A stretch of DNA of 64,000 nt, taken from positions 1,178,001 through 1,242,000 of the forward strand of contig NZ_CP119758.1 in NCBI RefSeq assembly GCF_029323795.1, in the 5' to 3' direction. This DNA comes from Zobellia alginiliquefaciens. GTDB taxonomy: Bacteria > Bacteroidota > Bacteroidia > Flavobacteriales > Flavobacteriaceae. This document shows, in pieces, positions 43,482 to 53,493 of the stretch. The notes below the pieces were generated by a model that had not been told where the DNA came from, did no database searches, and worked only from the letters and a program-made list of their open reading frames with translations. The position numbers and the translations under genes are program-made. Position 1 is the stretch's first letter. Each line of letters starts with the position of its first letter.

Positions 43482-44447
43482 ATGGCAAAAATTACAGCCG
43501 CAGAAGTAAACAAATTAAGAAAAGCTACCGGCGCAGGAATGATGGACTGCAAGAATGCTTTAGTTGAAGCTGAGGGAGATTTTGACAAAGCAATTGAAGT
43601 TCTTCGTAAGAAAGGACAGAAAGTAGCAGCAAAGAGAGCTGACAGAGATTCATCTGAAGGTGCTGCAGTTTCTAAATTAAACGCTGACCAAACCGTTGGT
43701 GTTGCAATAGTTTTAGGTTGTGAAACTGATTTTGTTGGAAAAAATGAAAACTTTCTTGCTTTAGCGAATCAACTTGCGGATATAGCTCTAAACTATGATT
43801 CTAAAGAAGCGCTTTTAGCTGCTGATTTTGGAGGAATGAGTGTTGCTGACAAATTAGTTGAGCAAACAGGAGTTATTGGAGAGAAATTAGAGATCACTGC
43901 TTTTGAAAAACTAGAAGCTCCTTATGTGGGTACTTATGTACACATTAATAAGATTGCTGCATTAGTTGGTCTATCCGCTAAAGTAGATTCTGCTGAAGTT
44001 TTAGCAAAAGATGTTTCTATGCAAGTAGCTTCAATGGGAGCAACAACTTTGTCTTACAAAGATTTTGACCCTTCTTTCGTTGCTGCTGAAACAGAAGCTA
44101 GAATTGCCGTTATTGAAAAAGACAACGAAGAGCTAGGTCGTTTAGGTAAAACCCTTAAAAACGTTCCTCAGTACATTTCAATGTCTCAATTAACAGATGA
44201 AGTTATAGCTAAAGCTGAAGAAGATGCGAAAGCACAATTGAAAGCCGAAGGCAAGCCAGAGCAAATTTGGGACAAAATTCTTCCAGGTAAAATGGAAAGA
44301 TTTGTATCCGATAACACTACTCTAGATCAAGAGCAGTGTCTGTTAGACCAGAATTTCATTAAAGATGAGAAAATCAGTGTTGCAAAATATGTTGAATCTC
44401 ACGGAGACGTTCATGTTACCGACTTTAAGCGTGTAACAGTAGGATAA
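43482..44447 (+). CDS. tsf: Elongation factor Ts
   Basis: EF-Ts is the guanine-nucleotide exchange factor that regenerates EF-Tu-GTP. In 321 residues it has the N-terminal UBA-like domain (ITAAEVNKLRKATGAGMMDC, KNALVEAEGDFDKAIEVLRKKG), the EF-Tu-contacting TDFV motif (GCETDFVGKNENF), and the C-terminal half ending in the conserved LLDQNFIKDEKISVAKYVES. The length is normal. It is the second gene of rpsB-tsf and is followed by two terminators in tandem. Confidence 0.97.
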   Translation: MAKITAAEVNKLRKATGAGMMDCKNALVEAEGDFDKAIEVLRKKGQKVAAKRADRDSSEGAAVSKLNADQTVGVAIVLGCETDFVGKNENFLALANQLADIALNYDSKEALLAADFGGMSVADKLVEQTGVIGEKLEITAFEKLEAPYVGTYVHINKIAALVGLSAKVDSAEVLAKDVSMQVASMGATTLSYKDFDPSFVAAETEARIAVIEKDNEELGRLGKTLKNVPQYISMSQLTDEVIAKAEEDAKAQLKAEGKPEQIWDKILPGKMERFVSDNTTLDQEQCLLDQNFIKDEKISVAKYVESHGDVHVTDFKRVTVG

Positions 44448-44463
44448 ACTCCTAACTAAATAT

Positions 44464-44503
44464 TAAAAATCGTCTCAACTTAATTGTTAGGCGATTTTTT
44501 TTA
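44464..44503 (+). terminator. Terminator of rpsB-tsf
   Basis: AAAAATCGTC pairs with GGCGATTTTT (one G-T pair), the stem is extended inward by AAC/GTT, and T-residues follow. Located 16 nt after the tsf stop. Confidence 0.82.
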
Positions 44504-44530
44504 TGAATATATACTAACTACACTCCAAAC

Positions 44531-44565
44531 AAAAAGCGCTACTTCTACAGTAGCGCTTTTCTTTT
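44531..44565. terminator. Second terminator between convergent tsf and M61 peptidase genes
   Basis: AGCGCTACT pairs with AGTAGCGCT across a 5-base loop, with A-runs and T-runs on the two sides. It serves the M61 peptidase gene on the minus strand and backs up the tsf terminator. Confidence 0.88.
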
Positions 44566-44588
44566 CTATTTATATTAACAAGGAATAA

Positions 44589-46460
44589 TTACTCACCTTT
44601 TAACCAAGACTCTCTTAACTCAACCACCTCCGTACTAGCATTTTCAACCGGAGTAATAGTTTCAACATTTAAAGTTGGAGTACCTACCTTACCTTCTAGG
44701 ACAACATCTTCCTCCCCTCTTGTAACCATCATTTTTATATCAGTTTCAGCCGTCCATCCAAAACTTTGACCAATAATAGGCCGGATCGACTCTAGAGTAA
44801 TGGGCGTATCATTTATACTTTTAATAACATCACCGCCTTGAGCCCCCAAGCCTTTCAAAAAACTATTAAGCTCAATGCCCTCTCGTACGAATACAACATC
44901 CTCGTCACTCGGGTCTACATCAATATAGGGATTATCCCCATCTAGAAAATAACCTGATGCTTGCTCCACTACATCTGTCTTAAGCCCCACTTTGAGCAAA
45001 AATTCATTATAATTGATAGGCGTAGTTCCAATAACGTAGGTATCGAAGAAATTACGAATTTCCGGATAGGTCATCTCCACTATTTCATCAAATAACTTAT
45101 CATCTTCAAATGGCACATCGTTACCGTATTTTGCAGAAAGCTCCTTCATGAGCCACAACACCCCCTTTTCACCATTACTTAATTCACGCAGCCTAATATC
45201 CAGCGCCATATTAATTAACGTACCTTTCTCATATACGTTCGCATAGTTCTTTTTATAAGGTTCAACTAAGATATTCTCACTCATCTCGGTAAAAGACATC
45301 TCATCATCATATGACTTGGCATTATTTACCTTATCCATCAAACGCTGGTAAAACTCCGCCTCATCTATAAGACCTTGTTGTACTTGGAAGAGATTGGCAA
45401 AATATTCAGTTGTTCCCTCGTACATCCATAAATGCTTAGACATTTTTGGGTCATTAAAATCAAAATACTGAACTTCTATAGAGTGTACTGTTAAAGGGGT
45501 TACAATATGAAAAAACTCATGTGAAACTACATCGACCATAGCTTGCTCCAAACGCTCCTTTGGCATGGCTTCCGGCAAAACCACAACTGTAGAAGTATGG
45601 TGTTCCAAAGCCCCAAAACCTGATGCATCATCAGGTTCCATAGTAGATAAATACAATAAAATATTATAAATCTTTGTACCATCAATATCCCCCAAAAAGG
45701 TTTTTTGGGCCGCCATCATTTTTTCCATACGGTTTTTCAAGCTTAAAGCCGAATAAATACCCGTTGGCGAATACACACTTAAGGTTACAGTAATTCCGTT
45801 AATCTCAAATGTCTCCGTATTAGGCTTAGCATATAAAATAGGATTATCTATCACCTCAAAATACCTGTTAGCACTAAAAACATCTACATTGGCCACTGGA
45901 GCATCAACTACTGCAGGCTCCAAGGAAGTCGTTGCCTTTAAAGTTTCCGGCCTTGAGATAGTAATTTCATAAGGCACCTCTTTCAATCCCCCAAAATATC
46001 CTACAAAACCATGCAGGTTTAGCATAAAGGTTTTATTGGCGATAATATTTGTACCCGATGGAGAAAAAACCTTATCCTTTACCTCTCCTTCCGTGTCATA
46101 TGTATCATTGACGTAATAGGTAACTTTGTCCAAATTTTTTCCATCGGAGATCTTCCAAGTATTATCATCGGTTTTTGAAAATGCCATTTCTTTTCCATCG
46201 TAATCAAAAGCTTTGAAACCTTCAATATATTGCCCATAGTTATCCGTACTATACGTACCCGGCACTGTTTTAGGTATAAAAAAAGAAACCTCGTCCGTGG
46301 TAAAAGCACCAGCATCTACCGTAACTGCAACCTTATCATCAATAACATTTTTTAAATCTAGCGTAGCCAATACCGGTGTCTTTTCCGCTGTTAAAGCCGT
46401 TTTGGTTGCTCCACAACTGGCCAAAAGCACCGTAAAAGCAAGTAAGCATATTTTCTTCAT
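44589..46460 (-). CDS. M61 glycyl aminopeptidase-like lipoprotein with PDZ domain
   Basis: A 623-residue exported metallopeptidase of family M61. The zinc site is visible as HEFFH at residues 314-318, preceded by the family-typical GALEHHTSTVV. The N-terminal beta domain (about 30-225) and a PDZ domain near the C-terminus (about 515-600, with FLKGLGAQGGDVIKSINDTP) complete the usual architecture. The signal peptide ends in a lipobox (LLASC, Cys16), so it is a lipoprotein, likely in the periplasm or at the outer membrane. M61 enzymes release N-terminal Gly or Ala from peptides. It is a single gene, convergent with tsf and divergent from pyrH. Confidence 0.9.
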   Translation of the reverse strand: MKKICLLAFTVLLASCGATKTALTAEKTPVLATLDLKNVIDDKVAVTVDAGAFTTDEVSFFIPKTVPGTYSTDNYGQYIEGFKAFDYDGKEMAFSKTDDNTWKISDGKNLDKVTYYVNDTYDTEGEVKDKVFSPSGTNIIANKTFMLNLHGFVGYFGGLKEVPYEITISRPETLKATTSLEPAVVDAPVANVDVFSANRYFEVIDNPILYAKPNTETFEINGITVTLSVYSPTGIYSALSLKNRMEKMMAAQKTFLGDIDGTKIYNILLYLSTMEPDDASGFGALEHHTSTVVVLPEAMPKERLEQAMVDVVSHEFFHIVTPLTVHSIEVQYFDFNDPKMSKHLWMYEGTTEYFANLFQVQQGLIDEAEFYQRLMDKVNNAKSYDDEMSFTEMSENILVEPYKKNYANVYEKGTLINMALDIRLRELSNGEKGVLWLMKELSAKYGNDVPFEDDKLFDEIVEMTYPEIRNFFDTYVIGTTPINYNEFLLKVGLKTDVVEQASGYFLDGDNPYIDVDPSDEDVVFVREGIELNSFLKGLGAQGGDVIKSINDTPITLESIRPIIGQSFGWTAETDIKMMVTRGEEDVVLEGKVGTPTLNVETITPVENASTEVVELRESWLKGE

Positions 46461-46611
46461 TGTATATAGTTTAACACTTTAATGTAAGTAATAACCCCGT
46501 TTACAGAGGTTTGCAAGATTATAAAATATAACAGAATACTCCGCCATTATTAGGAAATAATTAAGGTTCATTTATATGAAGATTCAAAAACGAACCCTAA
46601 GTTTTTTTGAT

Positions 46612-46619
46612 TATTTTTG
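46612..46619 (+). promoter_or_regulatory. Promoter -7 box for pyrH-frr
   Basis: TATTTTTG matches TAnnTTTG and lies 19 nt before ATG 46639. It is downstream of the alternative ATG at 46576, which therefore should not be in the mRNA. Confidence 0.5.
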
Positions 46620-46638
46620 CCTCAACGAAATACTAGCC

Positions 46639-47346
46639 ATGCAATACAAAAGAATTCTCTTAAAACTCAGCGGTGAAGCCTTAATGGGCGAAAAGCAATA
46701 CGGAATAGACTCTAAACGGCTTGCAGAATACGCGGAAGAAATTAAAGAAGTAGTTGAAAAAGGTGTTGAAGTAGCCATTGTTATTGGCGGCGGAAACATA
46801 TTTAGAGGCCTTGCAGGAGCCGCTACGGGTATGGACCGGGTTCAGGGTGACCATATGGGTATGCTCGCTACGGTCATAAATGGTCTTGCGCTTCAGAGTG
46901 CATTGGAATTACAAGGCGTACAAACACGTTTGCAATCCGCAATTCAGATAAACGAAGTTGCCGAACCTTTCATAAGAAGACGTGCCATGCGGCATTTAGA
47001 AAAAGGTAGGGTAGTAATTTTTGGAGGCGGAACCGGAAACCCTTACTTCACTACAGATTCAGCAGCCGTATTACGCGCTATTGAAATAGAAGCTGATGTT
47101 ATTCTTAAGGGCACACGTGTTGATGGTATTTACACTTCAGACCCTGAAAAAGATAAGAATGCAACTAAGTTTGACACCATTTCTTTTGCAGACGTTCTTT
47201 TAAAAGGCCTTAAAGTAATGGATACGACCGCATTCACTTTAAGTCAAGAAAACGAACTACCAATTGTGGTTTTTGATATGAATACACAGGGCAACCTAAT
47301 TAAATTAGTAGAAGGCGAAAATATTGGCACCGTAGTTAATCTTTAG
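46639..47346 (+). CDS. pyrH: UMP kinase
   Basis: PyrH phosphorylates UMP to UDP in pyrimidine synthesis; it is a hexameric amino-acid-kinase-fold enzyme with no relation to eukaryotic UMP kinases. The 235 residues start [17 protein letters not shown] and include [13 protein letters not shown], the [16 protein letters not shown] block, [20 protein letters not shown] and [14 protein letters not shown] longer frame from ATG 46576 would add 21 residues absent from the family, and the promoter box lies between the two ATGs. frr follows after 42 nt, the classical pyrH-frr pair. Confidence 0.97.
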   Translation: MQYKRILLKLSGEALMGEKQYGIDSKRLAEYAEEIKEVVEKGVEVAIVIGGGNIFRGLAGAATGMDRVQGDHMGMLATVINGLALQSALELQGVQTRLQSAIQINEVAEPFIRRRAMRHLEKGRVVIFGGGTGNPYFTTDSAAVLRAIEIEADVILKGTRVDGIYTSDPEKDKNATKFDTISFADVLLKGLKVMDTTAFTLSQENELPIVVFDMNTQGNLIKLVEGENIGTVVNL

Positions 47347-47376
47347 CCTTAATTTAGTTTTATTAGTAGCTTATAT

Positions 47377-47384
47377 TATATTTG
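47377..47384 (+). promoter_or_regulatory. Promoter-like -7 box directly before frr
   Basis: TATATTTG fits TAnnTTTG, with only 4 nt before the frr ATG. If used, it would give a leaderless frr mRNA besides the pyrH-frr transcript. No -33 TTG seen. Confidence 0.3.
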
Positions 47385-47388
47385 AATT

Positions 47389-47946
47389 ATGAACGAAGAC
47401 ATACAGTTTATACTTGATTCCGCAAAGGAAAGTATGGATGCTGCAATGAGGCATTTAGAAAAAGAGTTTGTTAAAATACGTGCAGGTAAAGCGAGTCCCG
47501 CTATGCTTTCTTCCGTAATGGTAGAATACTATGGCTCTCAGACTCCGCTAACGCAAGTAGCCAATATAAACACGCCTGATGGACGTACAATTTCAGTACA
47601 GCCTTGGGAAAAGAACATGCTACAAGAAATTGAGAAGGCGATCATGAACTCTAACTTGGGTTTCAACCCAATGAACAATGGCGACTTTGTTATTATTAAC
47701 GTACCGCCATTGACGGAGGAACGCAGGATTCAATTGACCAAGCAGGCAAAAGCCGAAGCAGAAGACGCTAAAGTTGGTATCCGTAGTGCTCGCCAAGATG
47801 CAAATAAAGAAATTCGTGACCTTGACGACGCTTCAGAGGATGTACAAAAAAATGCAGAGGTAGATGTGCAAGCACTTACCGATATATACATCAAAAAAGT
47901 AGATGCTTTTTTAGTGGTCAAAGAAGCAGAAATTATGAAAGTCTAA
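47389..47946 (+). CDS. frr: Ribosome recycling factor
   Basis: RRF, with EF-G, splits post-termination ribosomes. The 185-residue protein has the family features: a long helical domain (MDAAMRHLEKEFVKIRAGKA, then the PPLTEERRIQLTKQAKAEAE segment) and the inserted beta domain (VMVEYYGSQTPLTQVANINT, DGRTISVQPWEKNML). The length is standard. It follows pyrH closely and ends in a strong terminator. Confidence 0.98.
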   Translation: MNEDIQFILDSAKESMDAAMRHLEKEFVKIRAGKASPAMLSSVMVEYYGSQTPLTQVANINTPDGRTISVQPWEKNMLQEIEKAIMNSNLGFNPMNNGDFVIINVPPLTEERRIQLTKQAKAEAEDAKVGIRSARQDANKEIRDLDDASEDVQKNAEVDVQALTDIYIKKVDAFLVVKEAEIMKV

Positions 47947-47969
47947 TCTTCAACTTTTATATAAAATTT

Positions 47970-47996
47970 AAAAGCAGCCTTATGGGCTGCTTTTTT
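47970..47996 (+). terminator. Terminator of pyrH-frr
   Basis: AAAGCAGCC pairs with GGCTGCTTT across a 5-base loop and is followed by T-residues, 24 nt after the frr stop. Confidence 0.92.
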
Positions 47997-48055
47997 AATT
48001 TAATGCCAATAAGTTAATTAAATATTACATTTTAGGAACACACCTAATCATTCTT

Positions 48056-48063
48056 TACCTTTG
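48056..48063 (+). promoter_or_regulatory. Promoter -7 box for the RND exporter gene
   Basis: TACCTTTG matches TAnnTTTG and lies 19 nt before the ATG; the -33 region has only a weak TTTAGG. Confidence 0.5.
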
Positions 48064-48082
48064 CGCTCGGAAAAATCGAACG

Positions 48083-50479
48083 ATGGCAGCCAAACTTAAA
48101 CAAGGTTTTTGGGAGAAAACAGCAAGTATAATTCTTCGGAACCGTATTCTGATACTTATTTTAATAGTTGCATTCACAGTTTTCTTGGGTATGCAGTGGA
48201 AAAATATGCGTTTCAGCAATACCCAAGCAAACCTTCTACCCGATGATCACCCTGTTAATCTTGAATATCAGGAATTTTTAGACCAATTTGGTGAGGAAGG
48301 AAATGCTATTGTTTTCGCTATTCACGATTCCACCCTATTCACCACAACCAACATCAACAGGTGGAACAAATTCAGCAAACAGCTGGCTGCTTTCCCAGAA
48401 ATAGATTTTGTACTCTCTTTAGATAATCTTCAAGAACTCAAAAAGGACAACGACAATCAAAAATTTGTTCTTGAACCACTGATAAGCTCGGAACTAAAGA
48501 CCAAAAAAGAAATAGATAGCATAAAAAACCATCTGTTTAACGAATTGCCCTTTTATGACAACCTTCTTTTTAATAAAGAAAGTGGAACGGTCAGAACCAT
48601 CGCCAATCTAGATGGTGATATTGTCAACACCAGTGTCCGAAAAGATTTTGTCCTAGAGGACCTTAACCACCTCATTGAAAATTTTGAATCAGAAACGGGA
48701 TTAGATGTCAGAGTATCCGGTATGCCTTACATCAGGACTATGAACTCCCAAAACATTATAGATGAGATTGGAAAATTCATACTAGCTGCCCTTGGCGTTA
48801 CCTCCTTAATTTTCTTTTTCTTCTTTAGGAGTTTCAGAGCCACATTTATCTCAATGTGTGTTGTGATAATTGGGGTAATGTGGGCCTTTGGTATCCTAGG
48901 ACTTTTGCAGTATGAAATAACCGTACTCACTGCATTAATTCCTCCGTTAATTATCGTTATCGGTATCCCTAACTGTATCTTTCTGATCAATAAATATCAG
49001 CAAGAAGTTAAGAAGCACGGAAACCAAGCGCTTTCATTACAACGGGTAATATCTAAAATAGGTAATGCCACGTTGATGACCAACATGACCACTGCGTCAG
49101 GTTTTGCCACTTTTATTATTACAGACAGTAAATTACTAAAGGAATTTGGTATTGTAGCCTCTATAAATATCATTGGTATTTTTGTGCTATCATTATTGAT
49201 CATTCCGATTATCTACAGTTTTTTATCCCTTCCAAAAACAAGACACTTAAAACACCTTAACAAACGTTGGATCGATGCTTTTGTCAATTGGATGGAGCGC
49301 ATTGTTAGAGAGCGGAGAATTGCCGTTTACATTGTGTCCCTGATTTTATTGATTGCCAGTATTATTGGTATCTATCAAATTGAAATATCCGGAAGCCCCA
49401 TAGAAGACATGCCAAAAAACGCCGAATTCTTTAAGGACATTCGGTTCTTTGAGAAAGAGTTTGATGGCATCATGCCCGTAGAAATAGTAGTAGATACCAA
49501 GAAGCCAAAAGGCGTTTTGAAACCTGCCAATCTAAAACGTATAGATCAGCTTAGTGAGGTCATTACCGAAATTCCCGAACTTTCCAAGCCCATTTCAGTC
49601 GTAAACCTGGTTAAATATTCTAAACAGGCATTTTATAACGGTATCCCAAAATATTATCAGCTTCCAACTTCCCAAGAAAACAACTTCATCATGAAAGTTG
49701 CCCAAAATTCTGATGGAAATGGCAACTTGCTAAAAAACTTCGTAGATAGCACAGGGCAAACTGCCCGTATTACTACGTTTATGCAAGACGTGAAAACGGA
49801 CCGCATGGAACAAATTGAAGAGCGCCTAAACGAGAATATCAATAAATTTTTCCCGCCGGATCGCTACAACGTATACATGACAGGAAGTGCACTTCTATTT
49901 TTAAAGGGCACAAAATATCTTGTAAAAAATCTCATTCTCTCACTGGCCTTTGCCATTTTCTTGATCGCCTTATTTATGGCCTATCTTTTCAGGTCGTTTA
50001 GAATGATTATCATTTCGCTCATTCCCAACTTACTTCCTTTGGTGGTAACCGCAGGTATTATGGGCTTTGTAGGTGTTCCTATAAAACCCTCAACCATACT
50101 GGTCTTTAGTATTGCCTTTGGTATTTCGGTAGATGATACTATTCACTTTTTAGCCAAATATCGCCAAGAATTAATTGCCAATAAATGGCAAATAAAAAAG
50201 TCGGTCTATGCTGCACTCCGCGAAACGGGAGTAAGTATGTTCTACACCTCTATTGTACTTTTCTTTGGGTTCTCTGTATTTATCATTTCTAACTTTGGAG
50301 GAACGGTAGCCTTGGGCGCTTTGGTTTCAGCAACCTTAATGTTTGCTATGCTGGCCAACCTAATTCTTTTACCATCGCTATTGTTGTCCTTAGAAAGGAA
50401 TATTGCAAGCAAAAAAATCCTTAAAAAACCACAAATTGACATTCTTCCACAGGGTGAAGACGAGGATAATAAAAATTGA
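48083..50479 (+). CDS. RND superfamily (MMPL/HpnN-like) exporter
   Basis: A 798-residue inner-membrane protein of the MMPL-type RND family, with two repeats, each one helix, a large periplasmic loop and five helices (loops about 45-220 and 450-610). The second bundle holds the proton-relay motif GISVDDTIHFLAKYRQE with the paired aspartates; the first repeat has GIPNCIFLINKYQQE at the same position with no acidic pair, as in asymmetric members. Relatives move lipids, hopanoids or other hydrophobic molecules; the cargo here is unknown. No periplasmic adaptor or outer-membrane channel is encoded nearby. It stands between frr and asnS with its own promoter box. Confidence 0.87.
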   Translation: MAAKLKQGFWEKTASIILRNRILILILIVAFTVFLGMQWKNMRFSNTQANLLPDDHPVNLEYQEFLDQFGEEGNAIVFAIHDSTLFTTTNINRWNKFSKQLAAFPEIDFVLSLDNLQELKKDNDNQKFVLEPLISSELKTKKEIDSIKNHLFNELPFYDNLLFNKESGTVRTIANLDGDIVNTSVRKDFVLEDLNHLIENFESETGLDVRVSGMPYIRTMNSQNIIDEIGKFILAALGVTSLIFFFFFRSFRATFISMCVVIIGVMWAFGILGLLQYEITVLTALIPPLIIVIGIPNCIFLINKYQQEVKKHGNQALSLQRVISKIGNATLMTNMTTASGFATFIITDSKLLKEFGIVASINIIGIFVLSLLIIPIIYSFLSLPKTRHLKHLNKRWIDAFVNWMERIVRERRIAVYIVSLILLIASIIGIYQIEISGSPIEDMPKNAEFFKDIRFFEKEFDGIMPVEIVVDTKKPKGVLKPANLKRIDQLSEVITEIPELSKPISVVNLVKYSKQAFYNGIPKYYQLPTSQENNFIMKVAQNSDGNGNLLKNFVDSTGQTARITTFMQDVKTDRMEQIEERLNENINKFFPPDRYNVYMTGSALLFLKGTKYLVKNLILSLAFAIFLIALFMAYLFRSFRMIIISLIPNLLPLVVTAGIMGFVGVPIKPSTILVFSIAFGISVDDTIHFLAKYRQELIANKWQIKKSVYAALRETGVSMFYTSIVLFFGFSVFIISNFGGTVALGALVSATLMFAMLANLILLPSLLLSLERNIASKKILKKPQIDILPQGEDEDNKN

Positions 50480-50503
50480 GGTTGATTTAAACCATCATAA
50501 GCA

Positions 50504-50532
50504 TTGATTCTTTTATCAAAAACTTATCTTTG
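50504..50532 (+). promoter_or_regulatory. Promoter of asnS
   Basis: TTG (50504-50506), 18 nt, then TATCTTTG (50525-50532), 24 nt before the asnS ATG. A good match to both elements. Confidence 0.75.
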
Positions 50533-50556
50533 CCCTTCAATTTTCAAGTGACTTAG

Positions 50557-51990
50557 ATGAACTCTTATAGCGTAAAAGAATTACTTTCAGAAAACCTCTT
50601 ATTACAAGAAGTAACTATAAATGGATGGGTAAAAGCATTCAGAAGCAATCGTTTTATAGCTCTAAACGATGGGTCTACCATTAATAACATTCAATGTGTT
50701 GTAGACTTTGAATCGTTTGATGAAAACATTCTTAAACAGATAAACACTGGTGCTGCGGTAAAAATTACCGGTACGTTAGTGGAAAGTCAAGGTAAAGGTC
50801 AAAAGGTAGAGATTCAAGTTAGCGAGCTTGCTATTCTTGGTGGCGCCGACCCGGAAACTTACCCTATCCAACCCAAAAAGCATTCTTTAGAGTTTTTGAG
50901 GGAGAAAGCACACTTGCGTATTCGTACTAATACTTTTGCTGCCATAATGCGCGTGCGCTCAGCATTATCTTTTGGAATACATCAATATTTTCAGCAAAAC
51001 GGATTTAACTATTTCCACGCCCCTATCATTACAGGTTCGGATGCAGAAGGTGCGGGAGAAATGTTCAAAGTAAGTACTTTAGATAGTAAAAAACCGCCAT
51101 TGACTGAAGATGGCGACATCAACTATAAAGAAGATTTCTTCGGAAAAGAAACCAACCTAACCGTTTCAGGCCAATTGGAAGCTGAAACCTATGCCATGGC
51201 ACTGGGAAAAGTCTATACTTTTGGACCAACATTTCGTGCAGAAAATAGCAATACGTCTCGGCATTTGGCGGAGTTTTGGATGATTGAGCCGGAAATGGCT
51301 TTCTTTGACCTTAATGACAACATGGATCTTGCCGAAGATTTTATCAAAACCGTTATAAAGTACGTTCTTGAAAACTGCCAAGACGACCTTCAGTTTTTAG
51401 AAAAACGTCTTTTAGACGAAGAGAAAACAAAGCCCCAGGCAGAACGAAGCGAAATGCCTTTAATAGAAAAGCTAAAATTCGTTTCGGAGAACAGCTTTAA
51501 AAGGGTTACCTATACGGAGGCTATTGATATTTTAAGAAATAGCAAGCCTAACAAAAAGAAAAAATTCAAATATCCCATCAATGAATGGGGAGCGGATTTA
51601 CAAAGTGAGCATGAGCGCTTCTTAGTGGAAAAACACTTTAAATGCCCTGTTATCCTATTTGATTATCCCGCCAAAATAAAAGCATTTTACATGCGCCTGA
51701 ACGAAGATGGAAAGACCGTACGAGCTATGGACATCCTCTTTCCTGGTATTGGTGAAATTGTAGGCGGGTCACAGCGTGAAGAGCGCTTAGACGTGCTTAA
51801 AGAAAAAATGACCGCACTTGGCATTGATGAAGAAGAGCTATGGTGGTACCTAGATCTTAGAAAATTTGGTAGTGCGGTGCATAGCGGTTTCGGACTTGGA
51901 TTTGAGCGCTTGGTACTTTTTGCTACCGGGATGGGTAATATTCGTGATGTAATTCCATTTCCTAGAACACCCCAAAATGCAGAATTTTAG
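50557..51990 (+). CDS. asnS: Asparaginyl-tRNA synthetase
   Basis: Class IIb aminoacyl-tRNA synthetase charging tRNA-Asn, 477 residues. The N-terminal OB-fold anticodon-binding domain (about 15-105: [20 protein letters not shown]) is followed by the catalytic core. Motif 2 lies around [22 protein letters not shown] and motif 3 in [20 protein letters not shown]. The sequence [11 protein letters not shown] and the ending [15 protein letters not shown] mark AsnRS and not AspRS. There is a good promoter upstream, and rpoN follows after 42 nt, probably in the same transcript. Confidence 0.97.
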   Translation: MNSYSVKELLSENLLLQEVTINGWVKAFRSNRFIALNDGSTINNIQCVVDFESFDENILKQINTGAAVKITGTLVESQGKGQKVEIQVSELAILGGADPETYPIQPKKHSLEFLREKAHLRIRTNTFAAIMRVRSALSFGIHQYFQQNGFNYFHAPIITGSDAEGAGEMFKVSTLDSKKPPLTEDGDINYKEDFFGKETNLTVSGQLEAETYAMALGKVYTFGPTFRAENSNTSRHLAEFWMIEPEMAFFDLNDNMDLAEDFIKTVIKYVLENCQDDLQFLEKRLLDEEKTKPQAERSEMPLIEKLKFVSENSFKRVTYTEAIDILRNSKPNKKKKFKYPINEWGADLQSEHERFLVEKHFKCPVILFDYPAKIKAFYMRLNEDGKTVRAMDILFPGIGEIVGGSQREERLDVLKEKMTALGIDEEELWWYLDLRKFGSAVHSGFGLGFERLVLFATGMGNIRDVIPFPRTPQNAEF

Positions 51991-52032
51991 TTAGAATTAG
52001 TTATCTTAGAAGGCAAGCTATATTAGTCCTAA

Positions 52033-53493
52033 ATGCTAAAACAACACTTACAGTTTAAATTATCGCAGAAGCTATCTCCTCAGCAGATACAGCTTATGAA
52101 GTTGATTCAGCTGCCTACCCAGGCATTTGAACAACGTCTTAAGCAAGAGCTAGAAGAGAACCCTGCATTGGAAGGTGGCAAGGAAGAATCAGATTCAATT
52201 GATGATGAATTTGGGGACACCTATGAAAATGATGAACAAGACAGTGAAGTCATTTCTGCGGAAGACATTAATATAGATGATTACTTAAGTGATGACGAAA
52301 TACCGGACTACCGCACAAAAGCCAATAATTATAGTGCGGATGATGAGGAAAAAAATGTTCCTTATGCTGCCGGAACTTCATTCAATCAATACTTATTAAA
52401 TCAACTTAATACGGTCTATTTAAACGATCAAGAATGGAGTATTGCCGAGTTCCTTGTAGGCAGCGTTGATGAAAGTGGCTATATAAGAAGACCTATTGCC
52501 GACATTACCGACGACTTAGCATTTACTCAAAATATCTATACCGACGAGGAAACTATTGAAAAGGTTTTAAAACTAGTTCAGAAATTAGACCCACCCGGTG
52601 TTGCTGCACGTTCGTTAGAAGAGAGCCTAATTATTCAATTAAAAAGAAAAGAGGTTACTCCCAGTATTGAACTGGCCATTACCATTCTTGAAAAGTCATT
52701 TGAGCAGTTTACCAAAAAGCATTACAAAAAACTAATTCAGAAATATAATATTACCGAAGAACAACTTAGGGATGCTATTTCTGAAATTGAAAAACTTAAT
52801 CCCAAACCAGGCGGTTCCTACTCAGGAAACAACCGTATGGTAGAACACGTAGTGCCTGATTTTTCCATAAGAATTGTTGATGGAGAACTAGAGCTCACCC
52901 TAAATGGCCGAAATGCCCCAGAATTGCATGTATCCAAAGAATACAGCAATATGTTGAAGGGCTATAAAGACGCTAAGAAAAAATCAAAGTCACAAAAAGA
53001 TACCGTGCTTTTTATAAAGCAGAAGCTAGATGCCGCAAAGTGGTTCATTGATGCTATTAGACAGCGACAACAGACGTTGTTCATAACCATGAACTCTATC
53101 ATGCACTATCAGTCCGAATACTTTCTTACAGGAGACGAACGCAATCTTCGCCCCATGATACTGAAAGATATTGCCGATGAAATTGAAATGGATGTTTCTA
53201 CAGTATCACGAGTTGCAAATAGCAAATACGTAGACACTCCATACGGAACCAAGTTAATTAAAGAGTTTTTCTCCGAATCAATGAAAAACGATCAAGGAGA
53301 AGATGTTTCCACTAAAGAAATTAAAAAAATCCTTGAGACCGTTATTGGTGAGGAGTCCAAGAAAAAACCGCTTACGGATGATAAACTAGCGGCTATATTA
53401 AAAGAAAAAGGATATCCTATTGCCAGAAGAACCGTTGCAAAATATAGAGAACAACTAGATATTCCCGTCGCACGGTTACGCAAAATGATTTAA
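52033..53493 (+). CDS. rpoN: RNA polymerase sigma-54 factor
   Basis: Sigma-54 directs RNA polymerase to -24/-12 promoters that need AAA+ activators. The 486 residues contain region I (Gln- and Leu-rich, QHLQFKLSQKLSPQQIQLMK onwards), the acidic region II (about 50-110), the core-binding domain, the helix-turn-helix (ADEIEMDVSTVSRVANSKYV) and the RpoN box (ARRTVAKYR) near the C-terminus. The stop overlaps the next start (TAATG), coupling it to the PAP2-like gene. I found no convincing GG-N10-GC promoter in the window. Confidence 0.97.
   Translation: MLKQHLQFKLSQKLSPQQIQLMKLIQLPTQAFEQRLKQELEENPALEGGKEESDSIDDEFGDTYENDEQDSEVISAEDINIDDYLSDDEIPDYRTKANNYSADDEEKNVPYAAGTSFNQYLLNQLNTVYLNDQEWSIAEFLVGSVDESGYIRRPIADITDDLAFTQNIYTDEETIEKVLKLVQKLDPPGVAARSLEESLIIQLKRKEVTPSIELAITILEKSFEQFTKKHYKKLIQKYNITEEQLRDAISEIEKLNPKPGGSYSGNNRMVEHVVPDFSIRIVDGELELTLNGRNAPELHVSKEYSNMLKGYKDAKKKSKSQKDTVLFIKQKLDAAKWFIDAIRQRQQTLFITMNSIMHYQSEYFLTGDERNLRPMILKDIADEIEMDVSTVSRVANSKYVDTPYGTKLIKEFFSESMKNDQGEDVSTKEIKKILETVIGEESKKKPLTDDKLAAILKEKGYPIARRTVAKYREQLDIPVARLRKMI

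Noticed and set aside
46576-46638. Upstream ATG extending pyrH by 21 residues
   Set aside because: The extra residues are absent from the UMP kinase family, and the likely promoter box (46612-46619) lies downstream of this ATG.
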